64,000 nucleotides of DNA from Lepisosteus oculatus (Eukaryota > Chordata > Actinopteri > Semionotiformes > Lepisosteidae), in contig NC_090698.1 in the NCBI RefSeq assembly GCF_040954835.1, positions 6,632,501 to 6,696,500 on the forward strand, given 5' to 3'. The translations under genes were made by a program, and so were the position numbers. Under the pieces are notes generated by a model that was not told the DNA's origin, ran no database searches, and saw only the letters and a program-made list of their open reading frames with translations. Below, piece after piece: positions 41,820-53,300 of this stretch (the first letter of the stretch is position 1; every line of letters begins with the position of its first letter).

Positions 41820-43690
41820 TGTCTTGAGATTAGAAAGCGTCTGGGCGACTCTTCATTCGTCCTCCTCGCTCCCCAGTGCAGATCAGTGCGCGCCTCTTAC
41901 GGTGTGTGCCGGCTCCGCGTCCGTGTGTTTCTGTTCGTCTGTCTGCGTATCCATCTTCCCCTTAATGTACAGGGAGTGTACCCGTGATCTCGCCAGTCGC
42001 AGTATGCTCATATATCGGCTTTCAAAGGAAAGAACCTCCTCAGCCCTCTGGCTGCTCTATGAACGCCCGTCCTTCAGCTTTGGCGTGGGAGGCCGTGGCG
42101 CGCCCGCGTCGTCTTGCGGTCGTGCCGCCGATCCTGCGTGGGGTTGTTTTTTTGTTTTGTGCGTGAATGTATTTTCCCTTCCGCGAGTGCGAGTTCCGTG
42201 TTTGTGTTCTCGTGTCGGCTGTGTGTGTGTGTATGTGTGCGGTTGTCCTGTGAACCACGCAGCGCCTTGGTTACGGGCCGCTCTCATTCCGCCCGAGTGC
42301 TTATTTATTTATCGCGGCGCCTGGTCCGCACACTCCGCCGGCCGTCACCTGTTGAAGACAGCGGCGGCCCGAGCTCATTTCTCGGCTGGGCGCTCTCAAC
42401 CGCGGCTGCCTACCCCTGCATTTCCACGCGAAGTTTTTTCACAACCCCCCCTCTCTCTCTGTCCTAACTCTTAAACCCCAGGCCCTCGGCGAAGCGTGTG
42501 AAAACAGTCTGCTCGTCTCTCTCCCTCCCCGTCAATTCAGGGGCAGCTTACGGGAAAATAAGTCAGCAACAGATGTAGCTGCAATTTGGGTTGTTGTAAG
42601 CAGTACCGATAGGCCAACTAGTTGCTGTAGCGACAGCACCAGGACCAGCAGCAGTATTAGTAGTATACACAACAGTGTTAGTACTAGTGACCGTAGTAAC
42701 TGCAGCGATAGTTTTAACACCTGTAGCGGTGGTACTCACGGTAGCCGCAGCAGGAGCGGTTGTAGCAATAGTCGCTGTAGTAACAAATTGGCAAGAGTGT
42801 ACACGTACACTACCTTTATTAAGCGCCTTCTGTCCGAAATAACTTAAGATTTTCAGGTTTTACACATGTATTTTTAGTTTTCATATTACTTCTGCATAAC
42901 CTTTACAAGTCCACATTATCATAAACCTGTATCACCGACTCGGATACGGCGAAAGGAGTCGTCGCAGGGCTCGGAAAGTGGCACCAAGGCTCCGCCTGCC
43001 GGCAGTGTTAGACGATTGATTGTACCGATTGTAGTTAACGGCTTTCGACTTGTTACTGCACAGTTCTGCACCAACTGTTCGTTTTCCTTATCCTTGTAAT
43101 GTAGTACACATCAGTACCGTTCCGCGCAGTGTGTCAGAACTGTACTGTTCCACTGCAATACTCTTTATGTGTGCTAGTTATAAGATGAATGGAGCAATGA
43201 CACTTCGTACACACTCAGGGGAAACCAAGGCATAGGTCCAGGGCGATATTTCGAGCAGGTCCGTCAGTCTCCACGCACGCCTGCGTGGAGAACACGCACT
43301 GGGGTGGGTCATTAATCGATAAAGAGCCCACGGGTGTTACCTGCAGTAACTCATCGATGGGAACTTGATCCTCGTGGTACCATTTGGTTTTGGGCCAGCT
43401 CTCATTGATCGATTGTTTGGTCAGATCAGCTCACTTTATTTTACCTGTAATTACAGTACTTCCCGGACGGCGGTTCGACAGCGTCCCGACTACCTTAAAA
43501 AAAAACCCGAGCCCGGGACCACGTGACATCAAGGACCAATGGCAGAGCCCGGTGTCGGGTTGCTAAGGAAGTGGCGGGGACTCGCCTCTCTAGCCCTGGA
43601 GACCGCCGCTTGAATGTAAACAAGGAAAGTTAATTTGATTAATGAAGTAAAACAAACCTGGAAAGCACCGGGAGGATTGAAGGTAAAATT
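41820..43690. promoter_or_regulatory. CpG-rich divergent promoter region of the CDKL gene and b9d2
   Basis: CpG-dense DNA (mainly 41870-42500 and 42930-43620) lies between the minus-strand kinase and the plus-strand b9d2. On the plus strand, CACGTGAC (43520-43527) and a CCAAT box (43536-43540) precede an RFX-like site. A donor GAAG/GTAAAA at 43682 could end a non-coding first exon of b9d2. Transcription starts are inferred and not proven. Confidence 0.5.
43559..43572 (+). promoter_or_regulatory. RFX X-box-like site near the b9d2 promoter
   Basis: GTTGCTAAGGAAGT matches the palindromic X-box GTTGCCATGGAAAC at 10 of 14 positions. RFX factors drive many cilium genes, and B9D2 is a transition-zone protein. 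The partial match makes this tentative. Confidence 0.3.
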
Positions 43691-44274
43691 TCGGTGTCTT
43701 CGGGATTAAGTCGTGAGGTGTCTCACCACTCTATAAAGCTGTTTTTTTATATTACATGAAATACAATCTCGAGAGCGTCTTTACCGCTTGGAACAGCACC
43801 TGCATTGTTTACTATCTGGTAACTGGACAGACTGGTCTAGGTTGTGCCAGATAACGGAACGGTGTGATGTTACAGTAGAATAAAATGTTATTTCACACCC
43901 TTTTCCAGGTTTCTGGAGTTATTATTTTACAAGGATCAAACACCTGATTTTTTTCTGCAAGTAACTTGACGCGCCTGCCAGTAGGAAACAGCTCGTATTT
44001 CTATCACAGTGCATAGTGTGTGATTTATTAACAATGGGTTCGTAACAGCATGCTATAAAATGCGTTAAAACGTGAGTTAAGAGCATCCTACCACAAGTGC
44101 CTTCCCCTTTTCACTCCCAACTTAATTTCAGAGTGATTAAAATTAAATTGAATCATTATTTTCCAGTTTGTAACAACAGAGTAGCCTGAAAGAAGCAATT
44201 GTATCATTAATAGATTGAAGAATGCAGCTTTGAGGATGCATCTGCACTGAATCTGAGCAGTGTGATAAGAACAT

Positions 44275-44545
44275 AAGACAGATTAGACATAAGAAGATCA
44301 GCAATAATATTATAAAGATTACATTACAAAAGAGGAGGCCATCTAGCCCATTTGATGGTTATTAATTGATCCAAGGAGCTTATCCAATCGTTTTAGTAAA
44401 GACGTCTGTGAAATGGTTTCAACAACAAGGCTGGGTAGCTTGTTTTGTTCCCTACTCTTTGGCTAAAGAAGCGTTTGTTCTATGCTCTTAAAGCGTTTCA
44501 GCATAGTTTACATACAGTACAGTGTGTGTCCCCTTGGTCATGTTC
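44275..44545 (+). repeat. Dispersed repeat family A
   Basis: GAGGAGGCCATCTAGCCCAT, TTAATTGATCCAAGGAGCTT, TTTCAACAACAAGGCTGGGT and GGCTAAAGAAGCGTTTGTTC appear in the family A order. Confidence 0.7.
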
Positions 44546-44639
44546 CATGGTTTAATCTGCTGGTATCCACTGGTCCCCCTGCGTGATGGTAATGTTTTTC
44601 CAGACATACAGACCAGCACTTCAGTGGGCTCAATATGAG

Positions 44640-44835
44640 AGCAAGTTAATTAAGTGAGTCTGTGAATTGATCATCCAATGAACGTTCTTCAAAGGTGAAG
44701 GAACTGACTCGGGTGTTTAAAATCCTCCGGGCCATTGAGAACATCAGCCCATTGGATGTCTTCAGAATCAACAGAGCAAAACAAGCGAACAAGTGGAAAC
44801 GAAGGGGAAGCACATTCATCTTGTTTGTCACCTAA
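44640..44835 (+). repeat. Dispersed repeat family B
   Basis: Shares CAGCCCATTGG, TCTTCAG, the CAAGTGGAAA block and GGAAG(C/T)(A/G)CA with 58375-58510, in the same order. An unnamed repeat seen twice in the window. Confidence 0.5.
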
Positions 44836-45316
44836 CAATTATATGACCTTTATTTATCACCATTGTTCCCTATGCATGTAATAGAAATCCATTGGAATGT
44901 TTCACAAGGTTATGGGTGCTCCTGTTCTAAAATAACCCTGGCCAGTGCCCACTGCAGTGTAGTCCTCTCTCACATTGCAGTATGGTGCTCTTTGCCTCTG
45001 TGATCTGATTTCTTCCTCAGCGCAGCAGCCTTTAGGTGAGGTATGATTTCCCAGGTCAGATCGTTAGCACTGACAGCTGGTCTCGGTGCCGGAACAGTTC
45101 AGGGACCAGCCAGCATTGTTGTAAGATGAGGGTGTCCGTAAACCTGTGACGAGATGGCAGAATAGATGGCTATTGCTACAGGATGATGCTGATAATGAGA
45201 ACAATCTACCTTACCTGTGAAGTGTATTTCGTATACAGTATCATTCACTTTTTTTGCTTTACTTGTATACAGGCTTAAAGTTTTGACAGTACCTGTATTT
45301 CATTTATCTTTCCAGT

Positions 45317-45450
45317 GTCAGTGTGAAATAGTGTCCTGTTGTGTCTTGTGTCTGCCAGTGTGTAACGGTGTTCTGTTGTATCTTCTGTCTGCCAGTGTGT
45401 AACGGTGTTCTGTTGTGTCTTGTGTCTGCCAGTGTGTAAGGGTGTTTCTC
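45317..45450. repeat. 37-bp tandem repeat abutting the b9d2 splice acceptor
   Basis: GCCAGTGTGT begins units at 45354, 45391 and 45428, exactly 37 bp apart. The last unit runs into GGTGTTTCTCTCTCAGCAGG, which is the acceptor just before the b9d2 start codon. Confidence 0.88.
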
Positions 45451-45460
45451 TCTCAGCAGG

Positions 45461-46915
45461 ATGGCGGAGCTGCACATTATAGGCCAGATTGTGGGGGCCA
45501 GTGGCTTCCCTCAGAACAGCCTCTTCTGCAAGTGGGGTGTCCACACAGGTATTCACCAGCCATGATCAGGCCTACCTTCACTCAGTTCTAAACCTTCAAT
45601 GATTTGATGTCCTCCCTTATCTCAGTGAGGACACAGTGCACGTGCGTTACAGTGTTGTGTGTGTTGCAGGAGGGGCATGGCGCCTGCTGTCAGGGCTGAG
45701 GGAAGGGCAGACACAGGTGGACTCTCCCCAGATTGGTGAAGTGGCCTATTGGAGCCATCCCATAGACCTACACTTTGCCACCAAGGGACTGCAAGGTACT
45801 TCCTCCTCCTTCTCTTTCCCTTTTCCCTGTCTCAGTTGCTTACCTCTCTTCTCTTTCTGTCCTCTCTCCTGTCTTTCCCCTTTTCTTCCTGTTTCTCATT
45901 CTGTTCCTCTCCTTTCTCTCTCTGTTTCCCCTTTCTTCCTGTCCTCTCAGTCTCTGTGATTTGGAAAAAAACAACATAAATGTTGCCCCACAACTGTAAT
46001 CATACCTTACAGCACATTGTCTGTTCATCTGTCGAGTTAACTCATTTTAATGCACATCTATGTAAACCTTCTTCCTTTGGTTAATGGTTTCTGCGCTGTA
46101 TTTAACAGTGAACTGAAATGGCCCAGAGTTTGATTTATGAATGCATAAAATTGCCATTTGTATTGAGCACACTTTTTTTTAAGATCAATTTCACCTTACA
46201 GTATGTTGTCTCCAGCTCAGAGCTGATGTTTCTGTACTGATGTTTTCAGTGTGTCCACACACTTTGCTGTGGGCCTCCCTTTTACTGCAAGAGGACCGCA
46301 TCTTTTCACATGTGCTGTGCAGTGACGTCAAGCATTCTGAACTGCAGTTTCAGCAGAGTTAACCCTTGCTCTTTGTTTCTTGGATGGATGAAGACAAGCT
46401 AACGTTGACTCCCACTGTCAAGGGTTATACTGTAGTTCCTATGAAAAACGAGGGGTTTGCAGAATTCAGTTATGGGGAAGAAATATCCATCTGGGTGAAT
46501 GGAAGACTTGCACTGACCTGGATTTTTTGGGGTTTGCTTTTTGATTATTTTTTTTTACTCCATCTGGAAAGAACAGTTTGACTTGAGCTTTGTCTCTCCA
46601 GGGTGGCCCAAGCTGCACCTGCAGGTGTGGGACCAGGACTCGTTTGGCCGCTGCCAGATGGCTGGCTATGGGTTCTGCCACGTGCCCTCCAGCCCTGGGC
46701 ACCACCGACTGCGTTGCGGCACCTGGCGGCCCCTGGGGCCCTGGCAGGACAGGCTGGTGCAGACCTTCGTGGGAGGGGGGCCACAGCTGCGCTCCCCTGA
46801 CCTCATCTACACTGGGGCAGACCGCTACAGACTGCACACGGTGGCTTCGGGCACCGTGGACCTGGAGCTGAGCATCGTCTTGAGACACTTCGACCGCTAC
46901 GGAGTAGAGAGCTGA
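45461..46915 (+). CDS. b9d2: B9 domain-containing protein 2 (ciliary transition zone)
   Basis: Coding exons 45461-45548, 45670-45795 and 46602-46915 with phases 1 and 1. Total 528 nt, or 175 codons plus stop, which is the length of human B9D2. Conserved strings include [77 protein letters not shown] and the end FDRYGVES. The B9 domain (C2-like) fills most of the chain. In other species it acts with B9D1 and MKS1 in the MKS complex at the ciliary transition zone. The acceptor before the start is a CAGCAG tandem, so either three-base choice still leaves the ATG intact. The start is confirmed by match to the family N-terminus. It lies upstream of tgfb1 in the same direction, as in human. Confidence 0.97.
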
Positions 46916-47400
46916 GAGAGGAGGAGAGGCAGAAGGGAAGCGCAGGGGAAGGTTTGAGAGAGGGTTTGGTGTGTGGGGCGAGAGGGAGAACGAGAGAGAG
47001 AATGGGAGGGGATGTGAGGACTTGAGGAGGCCAGCAGGCTGCGAGCTGTCTGCAGTGGAAAACTCAGGACGGCTCTCAGGTCTGTCCAGTTCTGGACCTC
47101 AGCAGGGAAAGAGGGGAAACAGTTGCTGTGTGTGGACAGGTATCATGCTCTTTGTAAGTATGGCTCTACCCCTGCTCTGCCACAAGGGGGCAGGCTGAGT
47201 CTTGGAATGGCATCTCTCATACAAGTTCCCATTAACACGTTGACAGTCACACGCAATGAAACTAATCCCATTCTTTGTTAAAATGAATTTTTGTATTTGA
47301 ACCCAGCGTGACTTTTGTATATTTTTATATATGTATTGTGTTTTAGAGTTGGAAACCATTTTACTTTTTTAAAACGCATATATTAAAAGTTTGGTTTTCC
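46916..47400 (+). other. Presumed b9d2 3' UTR
   Basis: Purine-rich after the stop (46915), then AT-rich up to an ATTAAA signal. Confidence 0.45.
47382..47387 (+). terminator. Candidate polyadenylation signal of b9d2
   Basis: ATTAAA 467 bp after the stop codon. An AATAAA at 47969-47974 is an alternative. Confidence 0.35.
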
Positions 47401-47989
47401 ATAGTTTCTCCGATGTTTAATTGTGGGTCAGTAAATGAAACTATGAGGTCTTGTGCCTCTTGTTTGAGGGCTCTTGTGCTGCTGCTTCTTACCTTTATCT
47501 TCTTCTTTGCCATCTTTCCTTTCATCTTTTTCCACTTACTATATATCATGATTGTCATCTTTTCTCTTTACTAACCTGTTTTTATTGTTTTGAATGATTG
47601 TATTCCTCATAATTGTCTTAATCTTTCTGCATGGTTCTTCTGCGTAGGGCAAGAGAGATGTGTTCTCTTTCAGTATCTCGGTGTGGGAGGCTTGTTTGTG
47701 CACAAGTGACAGTGTTTTTGTTTGAGTGCGAGAGTGTGTACTATAATGTGCGACTGAGTGGATTTGTGTTTCACAGTGTGAGTTTGTAACTCATTGTGTT
47801 CTTGTATCCCCCTGTTTCAGTGTATCTTGTCTCCTGTTGTTCTGTGCCGTGTGGGGTAGCCCTGTGGAAAAAGGAAGGAAAGATGTGTTTGAGGTCTTTG
47901 AGAGGACATGTGCAGGGGAAGATAGTGCAATAGGAATTATCTATGTGCAGTAGACTAAGAACCACACTAATAAACTTCCCCATAGTATT

Positions 47990-50393
47990 TCCTGGCTGTT
48001 GGACTTATTCAAGTCACGGTCAATCGCTACTGCGCAGAAATGTGTTATCTGATCACTTTGTTTTAGTTAGTTCACTTTGCCTGTCCGTCTGTCAGTGTGT
48101 CAGTCAGCCGGTCAGTGTGTCACTCAGTTAGTGAGTCAGTGGGTTATTCAGCTGTCTTGGTAGCTACTCAGACTTCCAAGTCTTTCTGTATGAAGAGAGA
48201 GCAACACTCTCACAGTCGGAGAAGAAACAGATGTTCTAGCGTTGCATCCGTTTACCCTCATTTCCTGGGCGGAGAGTTTCTGGCTCTTTTAGAGCTGCAA
48301 CAGGAACGAAAAAAATTAAATAGAGGGAGGGAGGGTATGGAACAGCCCTCACTAATCATTTTGTCACTAGCAAGCTCTGACAAGCAGAAGTAGTTGAGGA
48401 GAGAGAGAGAGCGTGAACAGAAAAAGAAAAGTGGCTGAAAGAGAAAGGTTCCGAGCTCTTAACAGAGAGCCAGAGAGCTGATAAACGGGGGGGAAAATCA
48501 GTTAAAGAGACGAAAAACAGACAAATCGGGACACAGAGTGAGAAAGAAAGACTACGTTCGGATCAAAACTTTTAATAGAGGAGCTCCGAATGAACACTTA
48601 CTACAGCTAGCACTACAACTCCTGCTGAGACACACAGACTGGTTTGAGCTGCTTGATTTTCATACTCTGTTCTTTTCAAATGTTTGTGCTTTAGCGTCTT
48701 AAGGTTTATTTTCAAGAAATTCCCTTTAAATATTTGTTTCACCTTTTTTGCCTTGAAACGGCTCCTCTGTTTGTTTGTTGAGTTTTATTTTTGGAAAGAG
48801 CACGGCTCTTCGGCTTGGTTGGAAGGAAGGGAGTAGTTTCTTTTGCCTTCTTCCAGTTGCTTTAATATTTCTAATAGGGTCCAGACAAGGAAAGGTGGGG
48901 GAGGTGGTACGTTGGGTTGTAATTGAGAGGTGCTCTGGGCTCTGGCTGCTGTGTCAGAGGGGTGCCTTGCTGTTACTGCTGCTTTTTTCCAGGCACATTA
49001 TTCGGCTTCCTCTGGGCTGCCTTCTCCTACGCTCTGTAACACCTCATCCCCTCTGGGCTCCTCTCACACTCTCTCTGCGCATACTACAGGGAAGAACTGT
49101 TATTTTGGAAAAAAAAACAGACTTTATTTTTAAGCCTCTGTGTTTTGTTTTGAAGCAGAATTGAAACTGCTGATGGTGAAATGAGGAGTACCAGTTTCCT
49201 TTAGATACATTACAAATTTTTAGCTTATTGAGCTTTTATATATATATATAAATGTATTTATAGTCTTTTTTAATTTATTAATCCCAATTCCCCCCCCACT
49301 GTTTTAATTCAGTTGCTGGTAGCGGATTATTTATTGTCTCAGAACGTGTTCTGTATTTATTTGTTTATTTGAAGAGAACAGCTCTTCTGTGATAGTGTGC
49401 TGCGTGTGTTGGCTCTCTTGCTCTGTCCTTGTACCTTTTGGTGAGAAGGCTGGTCAGCTTTAATATCTGCTACTGCTGTCTGAAGCGGTCTGATCCGGAG
49501 TGTCACCGGCAAGGCAAGCTAACAGATCTGTCTCAGGAAGTCCGGGTCATCTGAGAGTACTTCTGTTTTCTTCTTTACCGCTTCAACTTGATCGTGGAGA
49601 GGAGGAGGGGAGTCACAGCGAGAAGGAAGGAAGTAGATAAAGAGAGACTCTAAAACGAACGAAGAAAGAATTAGCAGTGGTCGGGGTAAAAAACGAAAAA
49701 GATGAAGGGACAGAGAGTCAACAAGCGTGAGGGACAGAGAGCTTGAAGCCAAGAATACAGAGAGTAAAGATTGGGGACGAAGAGACGAAAGCAGAGAAGG
49801 GAGACCCCTAGTTTCCAGGCGGGGAGACCAGAGCTGAGCCCCCTCTCCATTGCAGCCCAGCTGTGGAGAGAGACGGCTTTTCATAAAGGAGGCCACAGAG
49901 GTAAGACGACCGTCTCCAGTTGTCACAGGCAGAGAGGCTGATGCTGAGGACACCTGTAGCCCTAAAATCCTGCATTGTCACCTGTGCTGAGACAGGGAGA
50001 CTTGTGGCAACGTGCTGTCAGGCTTGTCAAAGAGGGGTAGTCTCCTCCCTTGCCTTGAGACACGGGAGTTCTCTTATGTGAGGCAGTAGCACTGGACGCT
50101 TTTAGAGGGAAGTCCAACCACTACACAGAGCCTGAAGATAACTCAACAAGACTTCATCTGTTTAATTCCTCCCCCATCTCAACGTGCTGGACAACCGAGG
50201 GCTGTGTAACAGGACCGCCAGAGCACAACAGGACATCAATCAAGCAGTTTGTAGCCGGCTAGACTGACACTCAAACATTTAATTAATACACAGGTTACAT
50301 ATACCAGAGCAGGATTTCCATAAACCTGCGTTGTGCTTGAGTAAAAGACAGCGAGGACACTGTCGGTACGTTGGGGCGCTTGTTCTGGTCACC
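47990..50393 (+). promoter_or_regulatory. Presumed tgfb1 promoter and long 5' UTR
   Basis: Non-coding DNA before the tgfb1 start. It has GTCAGTGTGTCAGTCAG repeats near 48090-48145, a GA-rich block (48380-48560), an AT-rich stretch with (TA)n near 49239 and another purine-rich block (49590-49810). Mammalian TGFB1 has a long structured 5' UTR, so part of this is probably transcribed. No start site can be fixed. Confidence 0.4.
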
Positions 50394-53300
50394 ATGAGAT
50401 CGGACCGCTTGTTGTTCCTGGGCCTGTGGTTGCTAGGCAGCCTGAGCCAGGTCTTCGCCCTGTCGACCTGCAAGCCGCTGGACCTAGAGCTGGCGAAGCG
50501 CAAGCGCATCGAGGCGATCCGGGGGCAGATCCTGAGCAAGCTGCGCATGTCTCGCGAGCCCAAGGAGGAGGAGCCCCCCCTGGAGCCCGAGCCGGAGGTG
50601 CTGTCGGTGTACAACAGCACCAAGGAGCTGAGTGAGGAGCAGGCCCGCCAGGCTGAGACCAGCCCGGCGGCCCAGCACGGGGAGCAGGAGGAGTATTTCG
50701 GCAAGGAGGTGCACAAGTTCATCATGAAGAACAGTGAGTACCACACGAGCGAGCACCTCGGGACACACACACGCACTGACGCCGGGACACTCGCATCTTT
50801 ACTCCCTTCTCTTTTAAATCTTTATATCTCACTTGTTCTTGGTGTCTTGGTTTGTGGTCGTGTTGCTTTTCAAATCGGTACCTACTAATTAGCTGACAGG
50901 TTTCTCCCTACCATGACACTGTGCTCTTGTGCTTAGATGACATCCCAGTGGTAATTGTAAATTGGCTCTTTACTATAAGAGTATCTCGGGCAGACAGTCC
51001 CTAACCTCGAGTCCTCCAGGAATGAGAATGAAAGCTTGGTCAACTGGCACCAGTATCGATAACCATTCTTCTCTTTGGGTACAACAGCTGACTGGAATAA
51101 AGTCTTTGGGTTCTGAGGCGCAGCCGTACTCTGGTGAGAGTCTGTTAGAAGGAGGAATAGTGCTGGTTTCAGGTGAGACAGCAGAGTTTCGAAGTCATAA
51201 CCTCAGGTCATTGGAGATGCATGCCTTAACTCTGGCCTGTAACTGTGGCCCTGGGCACCTTGCGTCCTCTCCCTGGCCTGTATCTGGGATGCAGGACATG
51301 TGCCACCTTCTCTCCTCCCCGTCTGTAAGACACCATTTGTCATACACTTTTGCCCCGGCCCATATCTGGAACGCTGAGCAGGGATCATTTTTAGTTTTGT
51401 GGTTTATTTCGTTTTTTGCGATTTGGATGAGTTCCTCCTTGAGCTTTTTCTGCGGTGTTCATGCTAGTGTGTGCTGATGTAGGGCACAGACCTCATGCTG
51501 TCTCAGTCCTGGTTTGTGAAGGGAAAGGCCCTCTCGTTTCTCTAGTCATGCCTCCAGGCTGTTGTACACAATTGTTGGGCAGCAACAGACACTAATATGT
51601 CAACGGTCTTTGTTGGCAAGCAGTACCGCACTGTTCCGCTAGTATCCATGGCGTTTTTATGGCTGGGATGTTTGAGTTGGCTCATTATAGTGTTGAGTCT
51701 CCAGGTGTGAGGTGAGCGTCTGTCTCTCTGTGGCTGTCTACCTGTTTGAGTGTCTTCCTGTGTGTGTGTGACACTTGTCCGCACAAGAGCCTCCTGACAA
51801 GCATGGTGGGACGATGTCCCCCCAATGTCAGTGGTTACGTTTTACGAACCAAGTGGCTTCTTCTTCTAAACCTACAAGCACCAAAACATGTTCGTTTCAG
51901 GTCTGCTTTCACCCTGTGTGGAGTTTCGTTTGAATAGAGTGTCGATTTCTTAGTAGGACTAGAAGGAGAGTCAAGTGGAAGTCCCCACGAAGACAGGAAC
52001 ACAGCGTATATCTGTGCATGTGACAGTGTGTGGGCATCCATTGATATCAGTGTGTGTGTCTGTTTTGTACATCGTTAGGCCCATGTGATTTAGGTTTACT
52101 GACACACAGCAGCTGTAAAGCAGGGAGGAAATTAACAGTAGACTTGTTCCACACACCCACTCTTACACCTCCCCTCCCCCATCCCCACCTCTCTGTCTGT
52201 CTGTCCTTCTCTCCCTTCCCCCGTTTCACTAACAGAATCCTGTTCTTTGTGTCATTCAGACAGCCTTCTGTATTCAGAGACTGTGGAGAGAGAGGAGAGG
52301 AACTCTCTGGACTGAAACTTAATAGCAAAAAAAGAAAAAAGAAACACTGAAAGTGGAGTAAAAGAGGGTCAGATGTAAAGAGATGTGTGTGTGTGAGGGA
52401 GAGATGCCCCCCTCTCTTCCTCCCACTTTCCCTCATTCTCAGGGCCAGAGTGCCGGGGGGTTTTCCTGTAACTGGATCTCTGTACTCACCACAGAGCAAC
52501 AGCCACAGCCCCTCTCACTCCCTCTCGCCTCTACCTGCATGTCAGTGTGTCAGTCAGACAGGCAGCATGTCAGTAAGCCAGTGTGTCAGACAGACAGCGT
52601 GGAGGTCAGTATCTCAGTCAGCCAGTGTGTCAGACAGGCAGCATGTCAGTCAGCCAGTGTGTCAGACAGGCAGGATGTCAGTCAGCCAGTGTGTCAGATA
52701 GACAGCGTGGAGGTCAGTGTCTCAGTCAGCCAGTGTGTCAGTCACACAGCGTGGAGGTCAGTATCTCAGTCAGCCAGTGTGTCAGACAGACAGTGTGGAG
52801 GTCAGTATCTCAGTCAGCCAGTGTGTCAGACAGACAGTGTGGAGGTCAGTATCTCAGTCAGCCAGTGTGTCAGACAGACAGTGTGGAGGTCAGTATCTCA
52901 GTCAGCCAGTGTGTCAGTCAGACATCGTGGAGGTCAGTGTCTCAGTCAGCCAGTGTGTCAGTCACACAGTGTGGAGGTCAGTATCTCAGTCAGCCAGTGT
53001 GTCAGACAGACAGCGTGGAGGTCAGTATCTCAGTCAGCCAGTGTGTCAATCAGTCAGTGTATCGGGAAGGAAGAAGGCAGTGAGGCAGGCACTTCTATTT
53101 CTGGAGCGGAGCTGGGCTCAGTGACTCCAGATAGTTATATATAGCGCTCTGGAGGAAGTCAGGTCCACTATCACAGCTTCACACATCTCTGTGTGCAAAC
53201 CTCCCAGGCTTCCTACAGGGGAAAGAGAGATGAGGGGATCTATGGTCCAGGGTTTGTGTCTTCAGGTTTTACAATTCAACATTGTCAAAGTCAAAGACAA

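Noticed and set aside
41788-42474. 228-codon frame in the CpG island
   Set aside because: No domain; CpG-rich promoter DNA is poor in stops.
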